NCBI GenBank assembly: GCA_002401365.1
Contig: NVSW01000013.1
Span: 1 to 18,624 of the forward strand
DNA from: Piscirickettsiaceae bacterium
Lineage (GTDB): Bacteria > Pseudomonadota > Gammaproteobacteria > Methylococcales > Cycloclasticaceae
Direction: 5' to 3'
DNA length: 18,624 nt
Made by a program: the position numbers and the translations under genes. This document shows positions 7,220 to 15,216 of this stretch, in pieces; positions within the stretch are counted from its first letter, which is position 1, and every line of letters begins with the position of its first letter. The notes under the pieces were generated by a model. It worked only from the letters and a program-made list of their open reading frames with translations. It was not told where the DNA came from and searched no databases.

Positions 7220-7654
7220 TTAAACCTCTATACTTCCGCCAGCAGTTTCAATTGCTTTTTTTGCACCAGTCGTTACCACAATTCCTTTAAGCTTTACGGC
7301 ACTGTTAACTTCGCCTGACAAAATAACTTTTACACGTTTTGTGAAAATTGGCACTAGATCAGCGTCAATCAAAGCTTGAATCGTAATAATATCAGTATTC
7401 ACCAGATGTAATTCTGACAATCTAATTTCAGATGTTAACCTTTTTTTAGCAGAATTAAAGCCAACTTTAGGCAATCTTCTTTGCAAAGGCATTTGTCCAC
7501 CTTCAAAACCAATTTTTGTTTGTCCGCCTGAACGTGATTTTTGGCCCTTATGTCCTCTACCACATGTTTTTCCATATCCTGAGCCTATACCACGACCCAC
7601 TCGTTTAGCAGTTTTAGTGCTTCCTTTTGTTGGCTTGATTGTATTTAGGAACAT
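7220..7654 (-). CDS. rplO: 50S ribosomal protein L15
   Basis: Late-assembly 50S protein with a long glycine- and lysine-rich N-terminal extension buried in 23S rRNA. 144 residues, as in E. coli. The N-terminal half shows GRGIGSGYGKTCGRGHKGQKSR at about residues 21-42, a family hallmark, followed by the globular domain ending in AGGSIEV. One base separates it from rpmD, whose last codons carry its GAGG ribosome site. Confidence 0.98.
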   Translation of the reverse strand: MFLNTIKPTKGSTKTAKRVGRGIGSGYGKTCGRGHKGQKSRSGGQTKIGFEGGQMPLQRRLPKVGFNSAKKRLTSEIRLSELHLVNTDIITIQALIDADLVPIFTKRVKVILSGEVNSAVKLKGIVVTTGAKKAIETAGGSIEV

Positions 7655-7655
7655 A

Positions 7656-7841
7656 TTAAACCTCTTCTACTTGAAGCATGTAATGTACTTTATTGACCAT
7701 ACCTCTATTTTCAGGTGTATCAATGACTTCAACAGTTTGATGAATTTTTCTTAGACCCAAGCCAGATATACATGCTTTATGAGACGCCAAACGGCCATTT
7801 TTACTACGAGTCAATGTCAATTTTATTTTGTTTACAGCCAT
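7656..7841 (-). CDS. rpmD: 50S ribosomal protein L30
   Basis: Small 50S protein (61 residues from the second of two adjacent ATGs) with a beta-alpha-beta fold. Starts MAVNKIKLTLTRSKNGR and carries the conserved GLGLRKIHQTVEV and DTPENRGMVNKV segments. An ATG one codon earlier (7844) is equally open; the inner one is chosen because the usual N-terminus is Met-Ala. No strong ribosome site is seen: TGGG in the end of rpsE is closest, suggesting coupling to rpsE. Confidence 0.95.
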   Translation of the reverse strand: MAVNKIKLTLTRSKNGRLASHKACISGLGLRKIHQTVEVIDTPENRGMVNKVHYMLQVEEV

Positions 7842-7846
7842 CATAT

Positions 7847-8353
7847 TTACCCAGTAATTTCTTCAACTGTTTTGCCGCGCTTCATAGCAACTTGTTCTAC
7901 ATCTGTCATTTCTGTTAGGCCTTTGATGGTAGCTCTAACAACGTTTGCAGGATTATTACTACCAACACATTTTGCCAACACATCATGTACTCCAACAACA
8001 TCAAATACAGCCCGCATAGCACCACCAGCTATAATACCCGTGCCTTCAGAAGCAGGTTTCATAAATACAGAAGCCGCTCCATATCTTGCAGTAATGTCGT
8101 ACTGCAACGTATGTTCATTTAACTTTACTTGCTTCATGTTTTTGCGCGCTTGTTCCATTGCTTTTTGAATAGCAACTGGAACTTCTCGGGCTTTACAAAT
8201 ACCAAAGCCCACACGGCCTTTACCATCACCGACTACAGTTAATGCAGAGAAACGAAATTGACGACCACCTTTTACTACTTTAGATATTCTACGAACAGTA
8301 ATAAGTTTTTCTTGTAAATCATCTTGATTTTTTTGTCCAGGACCTGATGCCAT
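7847..8353 (-). CDS. rpsE: 30S ribosomal protein S5
   Basis: 30S protein at the mRNA entry channel, involved in decoding accuracy and mRNA helicase action. 168 residues against 167 in E. coli. The N-terminal double-stranded-RNA-binding-like domain covers about residues 10-75 (RRISKVVKGGRQFRFSALTV), and the second domain contains GTGIIAGGAMRAVFDVVGVHD at about 103-123. Eight bases separate it from rplR. Confidence 0.98.
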   Translation of the reverse strand: MASGPGQKNQDDLQEKLITVRRISKVVKGGRQFRFSALTVVGDGKGRVGFGICKAREVPVAIQKAMEQARKNMKQVKLNEHTLQYDITARYGAASVFMKPASEGTGIIAGGAMRAVFDVVGVHDVLAKCVGSNNPANVVRATIKGLTEMTDVEQVAMKRGKTVEEITG

Positions 8354-8361
8354 AATTGCCT

Positions 8362-8715
8362 CTAAAATTCTAATCCATTTTCACGCGCAGCTTCAGCCAA
8401 GGCTTTAACTCTACCGTGATATTTAAAACCTGAACGATCAAAGGCTACTTTAGTAACCCCAGCTTTAACAGCTCGTTCAGCCAAAAGTTTTCCAACAACA
8501 CTCGCTGCTTCAGCATTTCCTGAGTATTTAATTGACGTTTTAACTTCAGCCAATAATGTTGACGCTGAAGTCACAATAGTTTCGCCATCTGCACTAATAA
8601 TTTGCGCATATATGTGACGAGGTGTTCTATGTACACTTAAACGAACAATATTTTTAGCCTTAATACGACTTCTTGTTTTGGTTGCCCTACGAAGGCGTGA
8701 TTTATTTTTATTCAT
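8362..8715 (-). CDS. rplR: 50S ribosomal protein L18
   Basis: Binds 5S rRNA and with L5 attaches it to the central protuberance of the 50S subunit. 117 residues, as in E. coli. A basic N-terminus (KSRLRRATKTRSRIK) is followed by RLSVHRTPRHIYAQII and the C-terminal DRSGFKYHGRVKALAEAARENGLEF block that marks the family. Ten bases follow the rplF stop. Confidence 0.98.
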   Translation of the reverse strand: MNKNKSRLRRATKTRSRIKAKNIVRLSVHRTPRHIYAQIISADGETIVTSASTLLAEVKTSIKYSGNAEAASVVGKLLAERAVKAGVTKVAFDRSGFKYHGRVKALAEAARENGLEF

Positions 8716-8725
8716 TTTCTAAGCC

Positions 8726-9259
8726 TTATTTTTTCTTAGCTTCTTTCATAACAATATGCTCACCAACATACCGAATACCTTTACCTTTGTAAGGTTCAGG
8801 TGATCTATAATCACGTATATTGGCTGCGACTTGTCCGACTAATTGTTTATCCGCGCCTTTAATAACAATTTCAGTTTGCGAAGGCGTTTCAATGGTTACA
8901 CCATCAGGGATAGCATATTCAACAGGGTGTGAAAAACCCAGTGTCAAGTTAAGGGATTTTCCGCTTACCTTTGACCTGTAACCAACACCACGTAATTCAA
9001 GTTTCTTTTCAAACCCAGTTGTAACACCTATAACCATGTTATTAACTAGTGAGCGAAAAGTACCCGCAAGTGCCATTGATGTTTTGGAACCATCTGTGGG
9101 TTTAAAACTAAGTACATTATCATTAATTTCCATTTTAACTTGAGAAATTAATTGACAGTTAAGTTCGCCTTTTGAACCTTTAATAGTTACATTTCCTGAC
9201 GCCTGTTTAACCTCAACATTAGCGGGTAATACAACAGGGCTTTTTGCAATTCTTGACAT
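8726..9259 (-). CDS. rplF: 50S ribosomal protein L6
   Basis: 50S protein near the sarcin-ricin loop and the factor-binding site, important for late assembly. 177 residues, as in E. coli. Two similar domains are seen, about 1-80 (MSRIAKSPVVLPANVEV start) and about 82-177. The family C-terminus RSPEPYKGKGIRYVGEHIV is intact. It lies 12 bp after rpsH. Confidence 0.98.
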   Translation of the reverse strand: MSRIAKSPVVLPANVEVKQASGNVTIKGSKGELNCQLISQVKMEINDNVLSFKPTDGSKTSMALAGTFRSLVNNMVIGVTTGFEKKLELRGVGYRSKVSGKSLNLTLGFSHPVEYAIPDGVTIETPSQTEIVIKGADKQLVGQVAANIRDYRSPEPYKGKGIRYVGEHIVMKEAKKK

Positions 9260-9271
9260 AAATAAACCTAA

Positions 9272-9670
9272 TTAACTTACGTAACAGATAACCTCACCGC
9301 CATGCCCTTGAGCACGAGCGTTGCGGTCACTCATTAAACCTTTTGAAGTTGATATAACTGCAATTCCAAGGCCACCACGGACAGAAGGTAATTCATCCTT
9401 GGATTTATAAATTCTAAGACCGGGTTTACTAACACGATCTATTGTTTCAATAACCGACTTCCCTTGAAAATACTTTAAGCTAATCTCAAGCGAAGGTTTC
9501 GCAGTTGATTCATCAAGTTTTTTCGAACCCATTATATAACCCTCTTCTTTTAAAAGCTCAGCTAGCGCTAACTTTTTTGTTGAAAAAGGCATTCTAACAA
9601 CCAATTTTTCGGCTGCGTGTGCATTACGAATTCTTGTTAGCATATCTGCTATTGGATCACTCATACTCAT
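9272..9670 (-). CDS. rpsH: 30S ribosomal protein S8
   Basis: Primary 16S rRNA-binding protein of the central domain; in E. coli it also represses spc mRNA near rplX-rplE. 132 residues against 130. The start MSMSDPIADMLTRIRNAH matches the E. coli N-terminus, so the first of two close Met codons is kept. The C-terminal RNA-binding segment contains RGGLGIAVISTSKGLMSDRNAR at about 98-119 and ends GGEVICYVS. I could not recognise an S8-binding site around the rplX-rplE junction by eye. Confidence 0.98.
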   Translation of the reverse strand: MSMSDPIADMLTRIRNAHAAEKLVVRMPFSTKKLALAELLKEEGYIMGSKKLDESTAKPSLEISLKYFQGKSVIETIDRVSKPGLRIYKSKDELPSVRGGLGIAVISTSKGLMSDRNARAQGHGGEVICYVS

Positions 9671-9686
9671 TATAATGTCTCCTCAG

Positions 9687-9992
9687 TTACCAACTAGCTT
9701 TAGATAGACCAGGGACATCACCGCGCATAGTTGCTTCACGCAGCTTGTTCCTTCCCAAACCAAATTTTCTGTAATAGCCATGAGGTCTTCCAGTGATACT
9801 ACACCTATTTCTGATTCTGCTAGGACTAGAATCTCTTGGTAAACTTACCAGTTTAGCTTGAGCTTCAGCGACCTCAACATAGCTAGACTTTGGGTTTCTG
9901 ATAATAGCCTTTAAAGCTTTTCTTTTAGTAGCATATTTTGCAACTAATTTAATTCGCTTGTTTTCACGAGCAATCATTGATTTCTTTGCCAT
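9687..9992 (-). CDS. rpsN: 30S ribosomal protein S14, zinc-free (C-) form
   Basis: 30S head protein needed for late assembly. 101 residues, the long zinc-independent form as in E. coli, rather than the 61-residue zinc form. The CxxC motifs are absent: the segment reads RIRNRCSITGRPHGYYRKFGL. The tail REATMRGDVPGLSKASW is canonical. Two bases separate it from rplE. Confidence 0.98.
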   Translation of the reverse strand: MAKKSMIARENKRIKLVAKYATKRKALKAIIRNPKSSYVEVAEAQAKLVSLPRDSSPSRIRNRCSITGRPHGYYRKFGLGRNKLREATMRGDVPGLSKASW

Positions 9993-9994
9993 GG

Positions 9995-10540
9995 TTAACC
10001 TTCTTTTTTAATAGGGAAGTTGAAGGCACGAAGCAAGGCCCGACCTTCATCATCATTTTTTGCAGACGTTGTGATAGCAATATCTAAGCCACGCAATGTA
10101 TCGATTTTATCATAGTCAATTTCAGGAAAAATAATTTGTTCAGTAACACCAATAGAATAGTTACCACGCCCATCAAAAGATTTAGCACTTAACCCACGAA
10201 AATCACGAATACGAGGAATAGCAATAGAAACTAAACGCTCAATAAAATCGTACATACGTTCATTACGTAGCGTTACTTTGCAACCAATAGGCATATCATC
10301 GCGTATTTTAAAACCAGCAATTGATTTCTTTGAGATGGTAATGATAGGCTTCTGACCAGAAATCTTTTCTAAATCAGCTACCGCGTTTTGAATTACTTTT
10401 TTATCAGCCACAGCCTCACCAACACCCATGTTAAGTGTAATTTTAGTGATTTTAGGAACTTCCATAATAGATTTGAATTTAAGCTCATCCATTAATGCTG
10501 GAACAATTTTATCTTTATATTGACTTTGCAATGTACTCAT
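9995..10540 (-). CDS. rplE: 50S ribosomal protein L5
   Basis: Binds 5S rRNA in the central protuberance and contacts S13 and P-site tRNA. 181 residues against 179 in E. coli. Conserved blocks include KITLNMGVGEAVADKKV (about 32-48), GQKPIITISKKSIAGFKIR (about 67-85), RIRDFRGLSAKSFDGRGNY (about 110-128) and the acidic-basic end ALLRAFNFPIKKEG. It follows rplX by 15 bp. Confidence 0.98.
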   Translation of the reverse strand: MSTLQSQYKDKIVPALMDELKFKSIMEVPKITKITLNMGVGEAVADKKVIQNAVADLEKISGQKPIITISKKSIAGFKIRDDMPIGCKVTLRNERMYDFIERLVSIAIPRIRDFRGLSAKSFDGRGNYSIGVTEQIIFPEIDYDKIDTLRGLDIAITTSAKNDDEGRALLRAFNFPIKKEG

Positions 10541-10555
10541 AATTATCTCAACGAC

Positions 10556-10873
10556 CTAAGCGTCAACAACTTCATTATTTGATTTAAAAAATCTAACTTT
10601 TTTACCATCTTCTAACAATTTAAAACCAACACGATCTGCTTTTTTAGTTTGTGAATTGTATATAGCAACATTAGATAATTGGATAGGCATTTGTTTTTCA
10701 ACAATGCCACCTTCAATACCTTTGTTAGGATTAGGCTTTTGATGTTTTTTAACTGTATTTATGCCTTCTATTAGCGCTTTGTCAGCAGAAACAATTGTGA
10801 GCACCGTACCACGCTTACCTTTGTCTTTACCGGTTAAAACAATAACCTCATCACCCTTTTTTATCTTATTCAT
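10556..10873 (-). CDS. rplX: 50S ribosomal protein L24
   Basis: Assembly-initiator protein of the 50S subunit that binds the 5' domain of 23S rRNA near the exit tunnel. 105 residues against 104 in E. coli. The N-terminal KOW motif is clear (KKGDEVIVLTGKDKGKRGTV at about 5-24), followed by GINTVKKHQKPNPNKGIEGG at about 37-56. It lies 17 bp after rplN. Confidence 0.98.
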   Translation of the reverse strand: MNKIKKGDEVIVLTGKDKGKRGTVLTIVSADKALIEGINTVKKHQKPNPNKGIEGGIVEKQMPIQLSNVAIYNSQTKKADRVGFKLLEDGKKVRFFKSNNEVVDA

Positions 10874-10890
10874 AATTAAACCTAATTAAT

Positions 10891-11259
10891 CTAAATTACT
10901 TCTGGAGCTAAAGAGATAATTTTCATAAACCTCTCATTTCTTAACTCACGTGTAACAGGGCCAAAAATACGCGTACCAATAGGCTGTAAGTTTGCATTTA
11001 ACAACACAGCAGCATTACCATCAAACCTAATCAACGATCCATCAGGACGACGAACACCTTTTTTGGTCCTAACTACAACAGCATCAACCACATCACCTTT
11101 TTTAACTTTCCCACGAGGAATAGCTTCTTTAATACTTACCTTGATGATGTCACCAATTTTTGCATAGCGTTTATGGGAGCCACCAAGCACCTTGATACAC
11201 ATAACACTACGTGCCCCACTATTATCAGCCACTTCTAGCCTTGTTTGCATTTGAATCAT
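10891..11259 (-). CDS. rplN: 50S ribosomal protein L14
   Basis: 50S interface protein that forms an intersubunit bridge and is the docking site of RsfS. 122 residues, close to the E. coli size, with the start MIQMQTRLEVADNSGA aligned to the E. coli N-terminus, so the first Met is kept over the one at codon 4. Conserved: IPRGKVKKGDVVDAVVVRTKKG and GTRIFGPVTRELR. It lies 19 bp after rpsQ; that gap is too short for the separate spc promoter known in E. coli, so S10 and spc genes appear continuous. Confidence 0.98.
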   Translation of the reverse strand: MIQMQTRLEVADNSGARSVMCIKVLGGSHKRYAKIGDIIKVSIKEAIPRGKVKKGDVVDAVVVRTKKGVRRPDGSLIRFDGNAAVLLNANLQPIGTRIFGPVTRELRNERFMKIISLAPEVI

Positions 11260-11278
11260 AATTACACCTTAAATAATT

Positions 11279-11539
11279 CTATTTGGTTTTTTCTAATATT
11301 TCGTGCAATTTCCAAGTTTTTGTCTTAGAAACCGGTCGGCATGAAACTAAAGAAACAACATCACCTTCGTTACATTGGTTTTTTTCGTCATGCGCATGAA
11401 ATTTAGTAGACCGTTTAATAACTTTACCGTACAGAGGATGCTTCACTTGGCGTGTAACTTTAACAGTGATTGATTTATCAGCTTTATTACTAACCACTTC
11501 ACCTGTAATTGTTCTGATATTGCTTTCTGTTTCACTCAT
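11279..11539 (-). CDS. rpsQ: 30S ribosomal protein S17
   Basis: Primary 16S rRNA-binding protein of the 5' domain with an OB fold. 86 residues against 84 in E. coli. Typical segments are GEVVSNKADKSITVKV (about 13-28), HPLYGKVIKRSTKFHAHDE (about 34-52) and the RPVSKTKTWKLHEI end. Its start overlaps the rpmC stop by 4 bases, which implies translational coupling. Confidence 0.98.
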   Translation of the reverse strand: MSETESNIRTITGEVVSNKADKSITVKVTRQVKHPLYGKVIKRSTKFHAHDEKNQCNEGDVVSLVSCRPVSKTKTWKLHEILEKTK

Positions 11540-11733
11540 TGTGAATCACCTAATTTTTCATTTAAAACGGTCTTAATTCTTGCAACGTCGCCACGAACTT
11601 TTCCAAATTGATCGACTTGGTTTAATTGTCCAGTGGCACTTTGCATGCGTAAATTAAATTGTTCTTTTCTTAATTCAAGCAACAGATTATTCAAATCAGC
11701 TACTGTTTTTTCTCTTAACTCTGATGCTTTCAT
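11536..11733 (-). CDS. rpmC: 50S ribosomal protein L29
   Basis: Small two-helix 50S protein at the exit tunnel beside L23, part of the docking area for trigger factor and SRP. 65 residues against 63 in E. coli. Starts MKASELREKTVADLNNLLLELRKEQFNLRMQ-like and retains the GQLNQ segment at about 35-39. It overlaps rplP by one base and rpsQ by four, so the three are tightly coupled. Confidence 0.97.
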   Translation of the reverse strand: MKASELREKTVADLNNLLLELRKEQFNLRMQSATGQLNQVDQFGKVRGDVARIKTVLNEKLGDSQ

Positions 11734-12146
11734 TACATTATGGTCCGTTCAGAAAATTTAGTTTTAAAAGGGAATTTAGCAGAAGCAAGCGCAAACGCTT
11801 CTTGCGCAAGTTCTTTTGAAACACCTTGAACTTCAAACAACATAGTGCCAGGTTTAATTTGCGCAACCCAAAACTCCACACTACCTTTCCCTTTACCCAT
11901 ACGAACTTCTAAAGGTTTTTTAGTAATTGGTTTATCAGGAAAAACCCTGATCCAAACTTTACCGCCACGTTTTATATGTCGAGTAATGGCGCGTCGCCCC
12001 GCTTCAATTTGACGCGCAGTCATTCGACCTCTTTCTATTGATTTAAGCCCGAACTCACCAAAACTTACCTTGTTACCACGATGTGCAAGTCCAGTATTTC
12101 TATTTTTATGAGCTTTCCTATACTTCGTTCTTTTTGGTTGCAACAT
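11733..12146 (-). CDS. rplP: 50S ribosomal protein L16
   Basis: 50S protein that contacts A-site tRNA and helps organise the peptidyl-transferase region. 137 residues against 136 in E. coli. Starts MLQPKRTKYRKAHKNRN, and the conserved RMTARQIEAGRRAITRH helix is at about 41-57. Arg82 in EVRMGKGKGS corresponds to the arginine hydroxylated in E. coli L16. It follows rpsC by 9 bp. Confidence 0.98.
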   Translation of the reverse strand: MLQPKRTKYRKAHKNRNTGLAHRGNKVSFGEFGLKSIERGRMTARQIEAGRRAITRHIKRGGKVWIRVFPDKPITKKPLEVRMGKGKGSVEFWVAQIKPGTMLFEVQGVSKELAQEAFALASAKFPFKTKFSERTIM

Positions 12147-12155
12147 AGCTTTTAC

Positions 12156-12830
12156 CTATTCCCCAGCTGCTTCTTTGCTATTAATTACAGGCATTGCTTT
12201 ATCTTCAAAAACCTCGCCTTTGAAAATCCATACTTTAATACCTAAAATACCGTAAGTGGTCAATGCTTCAGTAAAGCCATAATCAATATCAGCTCTAAGA
12301 GTATGCAGAGGAACACGACCTTCGTGATACCACTCATTTCTAGCAATATCAGCGCCGTTTAAACGGCCACTCACTTTAATCTTAATACCTTGCGCACCAA
12401 GCCTCATTGTGTTTGTCACCGCACGTTTCATCGCACGCCTAAACATAATTCGCTTTTCTAACTGTTGCGCAACACTTTCTGCGACCAGTAAAGCATCAAG
12501 TTCAGGTTTTCTAATTTCCTCAACATTAATTTGCACTGGTACGCCCATAATTTTACTAGCTTCAGCGCGTAGCGAATCAACGTCACCACCTTTTTTTCCA
12601 ATAACAATTCCAGGCCTAGCCGTATGGATTGTAATTTGAGCATTTGATGCAGGTCGATTAATTTGAATTCTACTGACAGATGCATTCATTAATTTCTTTT
12701 TAAGGAAAGCCCTAACTAACAAATCTTGGCGCAACATTTCAGGGTATGCTTTTGTATCTGCATACCAACGTGAATTCCAGTCTTTAACGATTCCAAGACG
12801 TATACCTGTAGGATGTACTTTTTGACCCAT
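12156..12830 (-). CDS. rpsC: 30S ribosomal protein S3
   Basis: 30S head protein lining the mRNA entry channel; part of the ribosomal helicase. 224 residues, somewhat shorter than the 233 of E. coli, the difference being in the C-terminal tail. Starts MGQKVHPTGIRLGIVKDWNS. The KH-type RNA-binding domain with its GxxG loop (PGIVIGKKGGDVDSLR) is at about 73-88. The C-terminal domain includes GRLNGADIARNEWYHEGRVPLHTLRAD-type sequence at about 156-182. It lies 13 bp after rplV. Confidence 0.98.
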   Translation of the reverse strand: MGQKVHPTGIRLGIVKDWNSRWYADTKAYPEMLRQDLLVRAFLKKKLMNASVSRIQINRPASNAQITIHTARPGIVIGKKGGDVDSLRAEASKIMGVPVQINVEEIRKPELDALLVAESVAQQLEKRIMFRRAMKRAVTNTMRLGAQGIKIKVSGRLNGADIARNEWYHEGRVPLHTLRADIDYGFTEALTTYGILGIKVWIFKGEVFEDKAMPVINSKEAAGE

Positions 12831-12843
12831 ATCTATTTACTCT

Positions 12844-13179
12844 TTACTTTGTATCGCTTACTTCAATTGTTAAATGGCAATTTCTTTTTAAGATTTTATT
12901 GCCACGACCTTTTGCTCTTGCCTTAAAGCGTTTTAATGTAGGCGCTTCGTCAACAAATATTGTAGAAATATACAACTCATCTACATCAGCACCTTCGTTA
13001 TGCTCTGCATTTGCAATCGCAGAGTTAAGTAATTTTTTAAAACTAAATGCTGCCTTTCTTGTACTAAAACTCAGCGTATTAAGTGCTTTTTCAACATTAA
13101 CACCGCGAATTTGATTGGCAATTAATCGCCCTTTTTGGGCAGAAAAATTGGCATTTTTTAAAATTGCTTTGACTTCCAT
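12844..13179 (-). CDS. rplV: 50S ribosomal protein L22
   Basis: 50S protein whose beta-hairpin lines the exit tunnel. The chosen start gives 111 residues, against 110 in E. coli. An ORF extends 11 codons upstream to 13212, but that would overlap rpsS by 20 bases and adds no family sequence. The inner ATG gives MEVKAILKNANFSAQKGRL, which aligns with the E. coli N-terminus, and has GGTGA 7 nt upstream. Conserved: NSAIANAEHNEGADVDELY at about 53-71 and the tunnel hairpin FKARAKGRGNKILKRNCHL at about 83-101. Confidence 0.97.
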   Translation of the reverse strand: MEVKAILKNANFSAQKGRLIANQIRGVNVEKALNTLSFSTRKAAFSFKKLLNSAIANAEHNEGADVDELYISTIFVDEAPTLKRFKARAKGRGNKILKRNCHLTIEVSDTK

Positions 13180-13192
13180 CGTTACATCACCA

Positions 13193-13465
13193 TTATCTTG
13201 ATTTCTTATCAACGACGTGACCGCGATAAGTACGAGTTAATGCAAACTCACCTAATTTATGCCCAACCATATTTTCAGTTATCAAAACCGGCATATGCAA
13301 ACGACCATTATGAATCGCAATTGTTAGGCCCACCATATTTGGAGCTATCATCGACCTTCTTGACCAAGTCTTAATTGGACGACGATTATTTGTTTCTATT
13401 GCCGCTTCGACTTTCTTCATTAAATGAAGATCGACGAAAGGGCCTTTTTTAATTGATCTAGGCAC
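13193..13465 (-). CDS. rpsS: 30S ribosomal protein S19
   Basis: 30S head protein that pairs with S13 near the A site. 90 residues against 92 in E. coli. Starts MPRSIKKGPFVDLHLMKKVEAA; the conserved middle reads KTWSRRSMIAPNMVGLTIAIHNG at about 33-55; the end is EFALTRTYRGHVVDKKSR. Nine bases after rplB and 13 bp before rplV. Confidence 0.98.
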   Translation of the reverse strand: MPRSIKKGPFVDLHLMKKVEAAIETNNRRPIKTWSRRSMIAPNMVGLTIAIHNGRLHMPVLITENMVGHKLGEFALTRTYRGHVVDKKSR

Positions 13466-13474
13466 TTTAATTCC

Positions 13475-14302
13475 TTATCGTTTTGTTCTGTTTCTTACTA
13501 TTAACTTATCAGTACGTTTATTCTTGCGCGTCTTGTAACCCTTTGTAGGCGTACCCCAAGGCGACACAGGATGACGTCCGCCAGAAGTACGACCTTCGCC
13601 ACCACCATGTGGGTGATCAACTGGATTCATTGCTACGCCTCTTACGGTAGGCCTAACACCGCGCCATCTTTTAGCACCGGCCTTACCTAAAGAAATAAGG
13701 CTATGCTCTGAATTTCCAACCTCTCCAATAACTGCACGACAAGCTGACAATACTTTACGCATTTCGCCCGAGCGTAACCTTAACGTTACATGCTCTCCTT
13801 CACGCGCAACAATCTGCACAACAGTGCCAGCGCTTCTGGCTACTTGCGCGCCTTTACCAGGCTTTAATTCGACACAATGAACTTGACTACCAACTGGAAT
13901 ATTACGCATTGGCATGCAATTTCCTGCTTTTATAGGAGCAACTTCAGAAGAAACAACTTCATCCCCGACCTTAAGGCCTTTAGGGGCAATCATATATCGT
14001 CTTTCGCCGTCATTATATATGATTAAAGCAATATTAGCTGTTCTATTTGGATCATATTCCAAGGTTTCTACTTTGCCAGGAACATCAAATTTATTTCTTT
14101 TAAAATCAATAATACGATAATGTTGCTTATGACCACCGCCGCGATGACGCGTAGTGATTCTACCGTTATTATTACGACCACCAGTTTTGGTCTTTTTAGC
14201 CAAAAGAGGCGCATAAGGACCAGACTTGCTTAATTCAGAGTTTCTAACTCTAATTACAAATCTTGAACCAGGTGACGTTGGTTTTGTTTTTACAATTGCC
14301 AT
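13475..14302 (-). CDS. rplB: 50S ribosomal protein L2
   Basis: One of the most conserved 50S proteins; primary 23S rRNA binder close to the peptidyl-transferase centre and bridge B7b. 275 residues against 273 in E. coli. The N-terminal GGGHKQHYRIIDFKRNK segment is at about 55-71. The C-terminal MNPVDHPHGGGEGRTSGGR loop at about 225-243 holds the conserved histidine near the active centre. Ends KTRKNKRTDKLIVRNRTKR-like. It follows rplW by 21 bp. Confidence 0.98.
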   Translation of the reverse strand: MAIVKTKPTSPGSRFVIRVRNSELSKSGPYAPLLAKKTKTGGRNNNGRITTRHRGGGHKQHYRIIDFKRNKFDVPGKVETLEYDPNRTANIALIIYNDGERRYMIAPKGLKVGDEVVSSEVAPIKAGNCMPMRNIPVGSQVHCVELKPGKGAQVARSAGTVVQIVAREGEHVTLRLRSGEMRKVLSACRAVIGEVGNSEHSLISLGKAGAKRWRGVRPTVRGVAMNPVDHPHGGGEGRTSGGRHPVSPWGTPTKGYKTRKNKRTDKLIVRNRTKR

Positions 14303-14323
14303 AAAATTAATCTATCTACTAAG

Positions 14324-14617
14324 TTAAAGGGTCGCAAATTCTATTTCTTGACCTGACTTAATCCGTACGTAAGCTTTTTTTACGTCAGATCTTTTACCCA
14401 TAAGGCGCCCAAATCGTTTTGTTTTACCCTTAACAATCAGTGTTTTTACTGACTCAACGTTAACGTCAAACAATTTTTCTACAGCTGCTTTAATTTCCGT
14501 TTTATTAGCAGAGCTCAATACCTTAAAAACATATTGATTACTGTTATCCGCTGCATTTGAAGTTTTCTCGGTTACAACAGGGGCTGTAATTAGTTGAAGC
14601 AAAAATTCTTGGTTCAT
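14324..14617 (-). CDS. rplW: 50S ribosomal protein L23
   Basis: Exit-tunnel protein that docks trigger factor and SRP. 97 residues, near the 100 of E. coli. Conserved start region LLQLITAPVVTEKTSNAAD (about 6-24), then YVFKVLSSANKTEIKAAVEKLFDV (about 29-52) and the basic RFGRLMGKRSDVKKAYVRI. Its ATG overlaps the rplD stop by 4 bases. Confidence 0.98.
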   Translation of the reverse strand: MNQEFLLQLITAPVVTEKTSNAADNSNQYVFKVLSSANKTEIKAAVEKLFDVNVESVKTLIVKGKTKRFGRLMGKRSDVKKAYVRIKSGQEIEFATL

Positions 14618-15213
14618 TTTAAACGCTCCTCAATAAGTGCTAGTGCATCTTTAGTGACACAAATTTTTTCAAACGCCAATAACGACACAGGGTCTATTTC
14701 ATATGCTGTACACACTGCAACCTTATGCATGTTTCTGCTGGCTAACTGTAAATTTTCATCTTCTGCCGGCAATACAAACAACACACTTGAAAGGCTATTA
14801 TCTTTAAGAAGACCGCTTAAAAGCTTTGTTTTAGGTTCGGCTATTGACACCTCATCAACAACAACTAAACGTTCCTGTCTAATAAGCTCAGACAAAATAG
14901 AACGCATACCAATGGCATACATTTTTTTATTAAGTTTTTTGCTATGATCTTGCGGCTTAGCAGCAAACGTTACGCCACCCGTTCGCCATATTGGACTACG
15001 AATCGTACCGGCTCTTGCACGACCAGTACCTTTTTGCTTCCAAGGTTTTACCCCACCACCACTCACTTCTGATCTTGTTTTTTGAGCTCTTGTTCCCGCT
15101 CTTGCATTGGCCATATAGGTTACAACCAATTGATGTATTATTCCTTCGTTATAGTCTTGACCAAAAACGACCTCAGATACATCTTTACCAACTTTAGGCA
15201 TTTGAATATTCAT
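14614..15213 (-). CDS. rplD: 50S ribosomal protein L4
   Basis: 50S protein with a loop in the exit tunnel; in E. coli it also regulates the S10 operon through a leader. 199 residues against 201. The extended loop carries SGGGVKPWKQKGTGRARAG at about 51-69 and RSPIWRTGGVTFAAKPQDHS at about 73-92, both diagnostic. Three bases separate it from rplC. No S10-type leader is present upstream of rpsJ, so the known attenuation by L4 is unlikely to operate at that site here. Confidence 0.98.
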   Translation of the reverse strand: MNIQMPKVGKDVSEVVFGQDYNEGIIHQLVVTYMANARAGTRAQKTRSEVSGGGVKPWKQKGTGRARAGTIRSPIWRTGGVTFAAKPQDHSKKLNKKMYAIGMRSILSELIRQERLVVVDEVSIAEPKTKLLSGLLKDNSLSSVLFVLPAEDENLQLASRNMHKVAVCTAYEIDPVSLLAFEKICVTKDALALIEERLK

Positions 15214-15216
15214 GAT

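Noticed and set aside
7779..8168. 129-codon plus-strand ORF opposite rpsE and rpmD
   Set aside because: Antisense shadow of two certain genes, no ribosome site and no recognisable domain.
10541..10600. S8 repressor-binding site near the rplX-rplE junction, as in E. coli
   Set aside because: I could not recognise the helix by eye; a covariance search would be needed before claiming it.
12458..12685. Minus-strand ORF in another frame of rpsC
   Set aside because: Same-strand overlap with a full-length S3; a frame shadow rather than a nested gene.
13180..13212. Longer rplV reading frame starting at 13212
   Set aside because: Would overlap the end of rpsS by 20 bases and adds residues absent from L22 proteins; the inner ATG at 13179 has a ribosome site and the family N-terminus.
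14594..14947. 117-codon plus-strand ORF opposite rplD
   Set aside because: Antisense shadow of L4; hydrophobic look comes from reversed codons.
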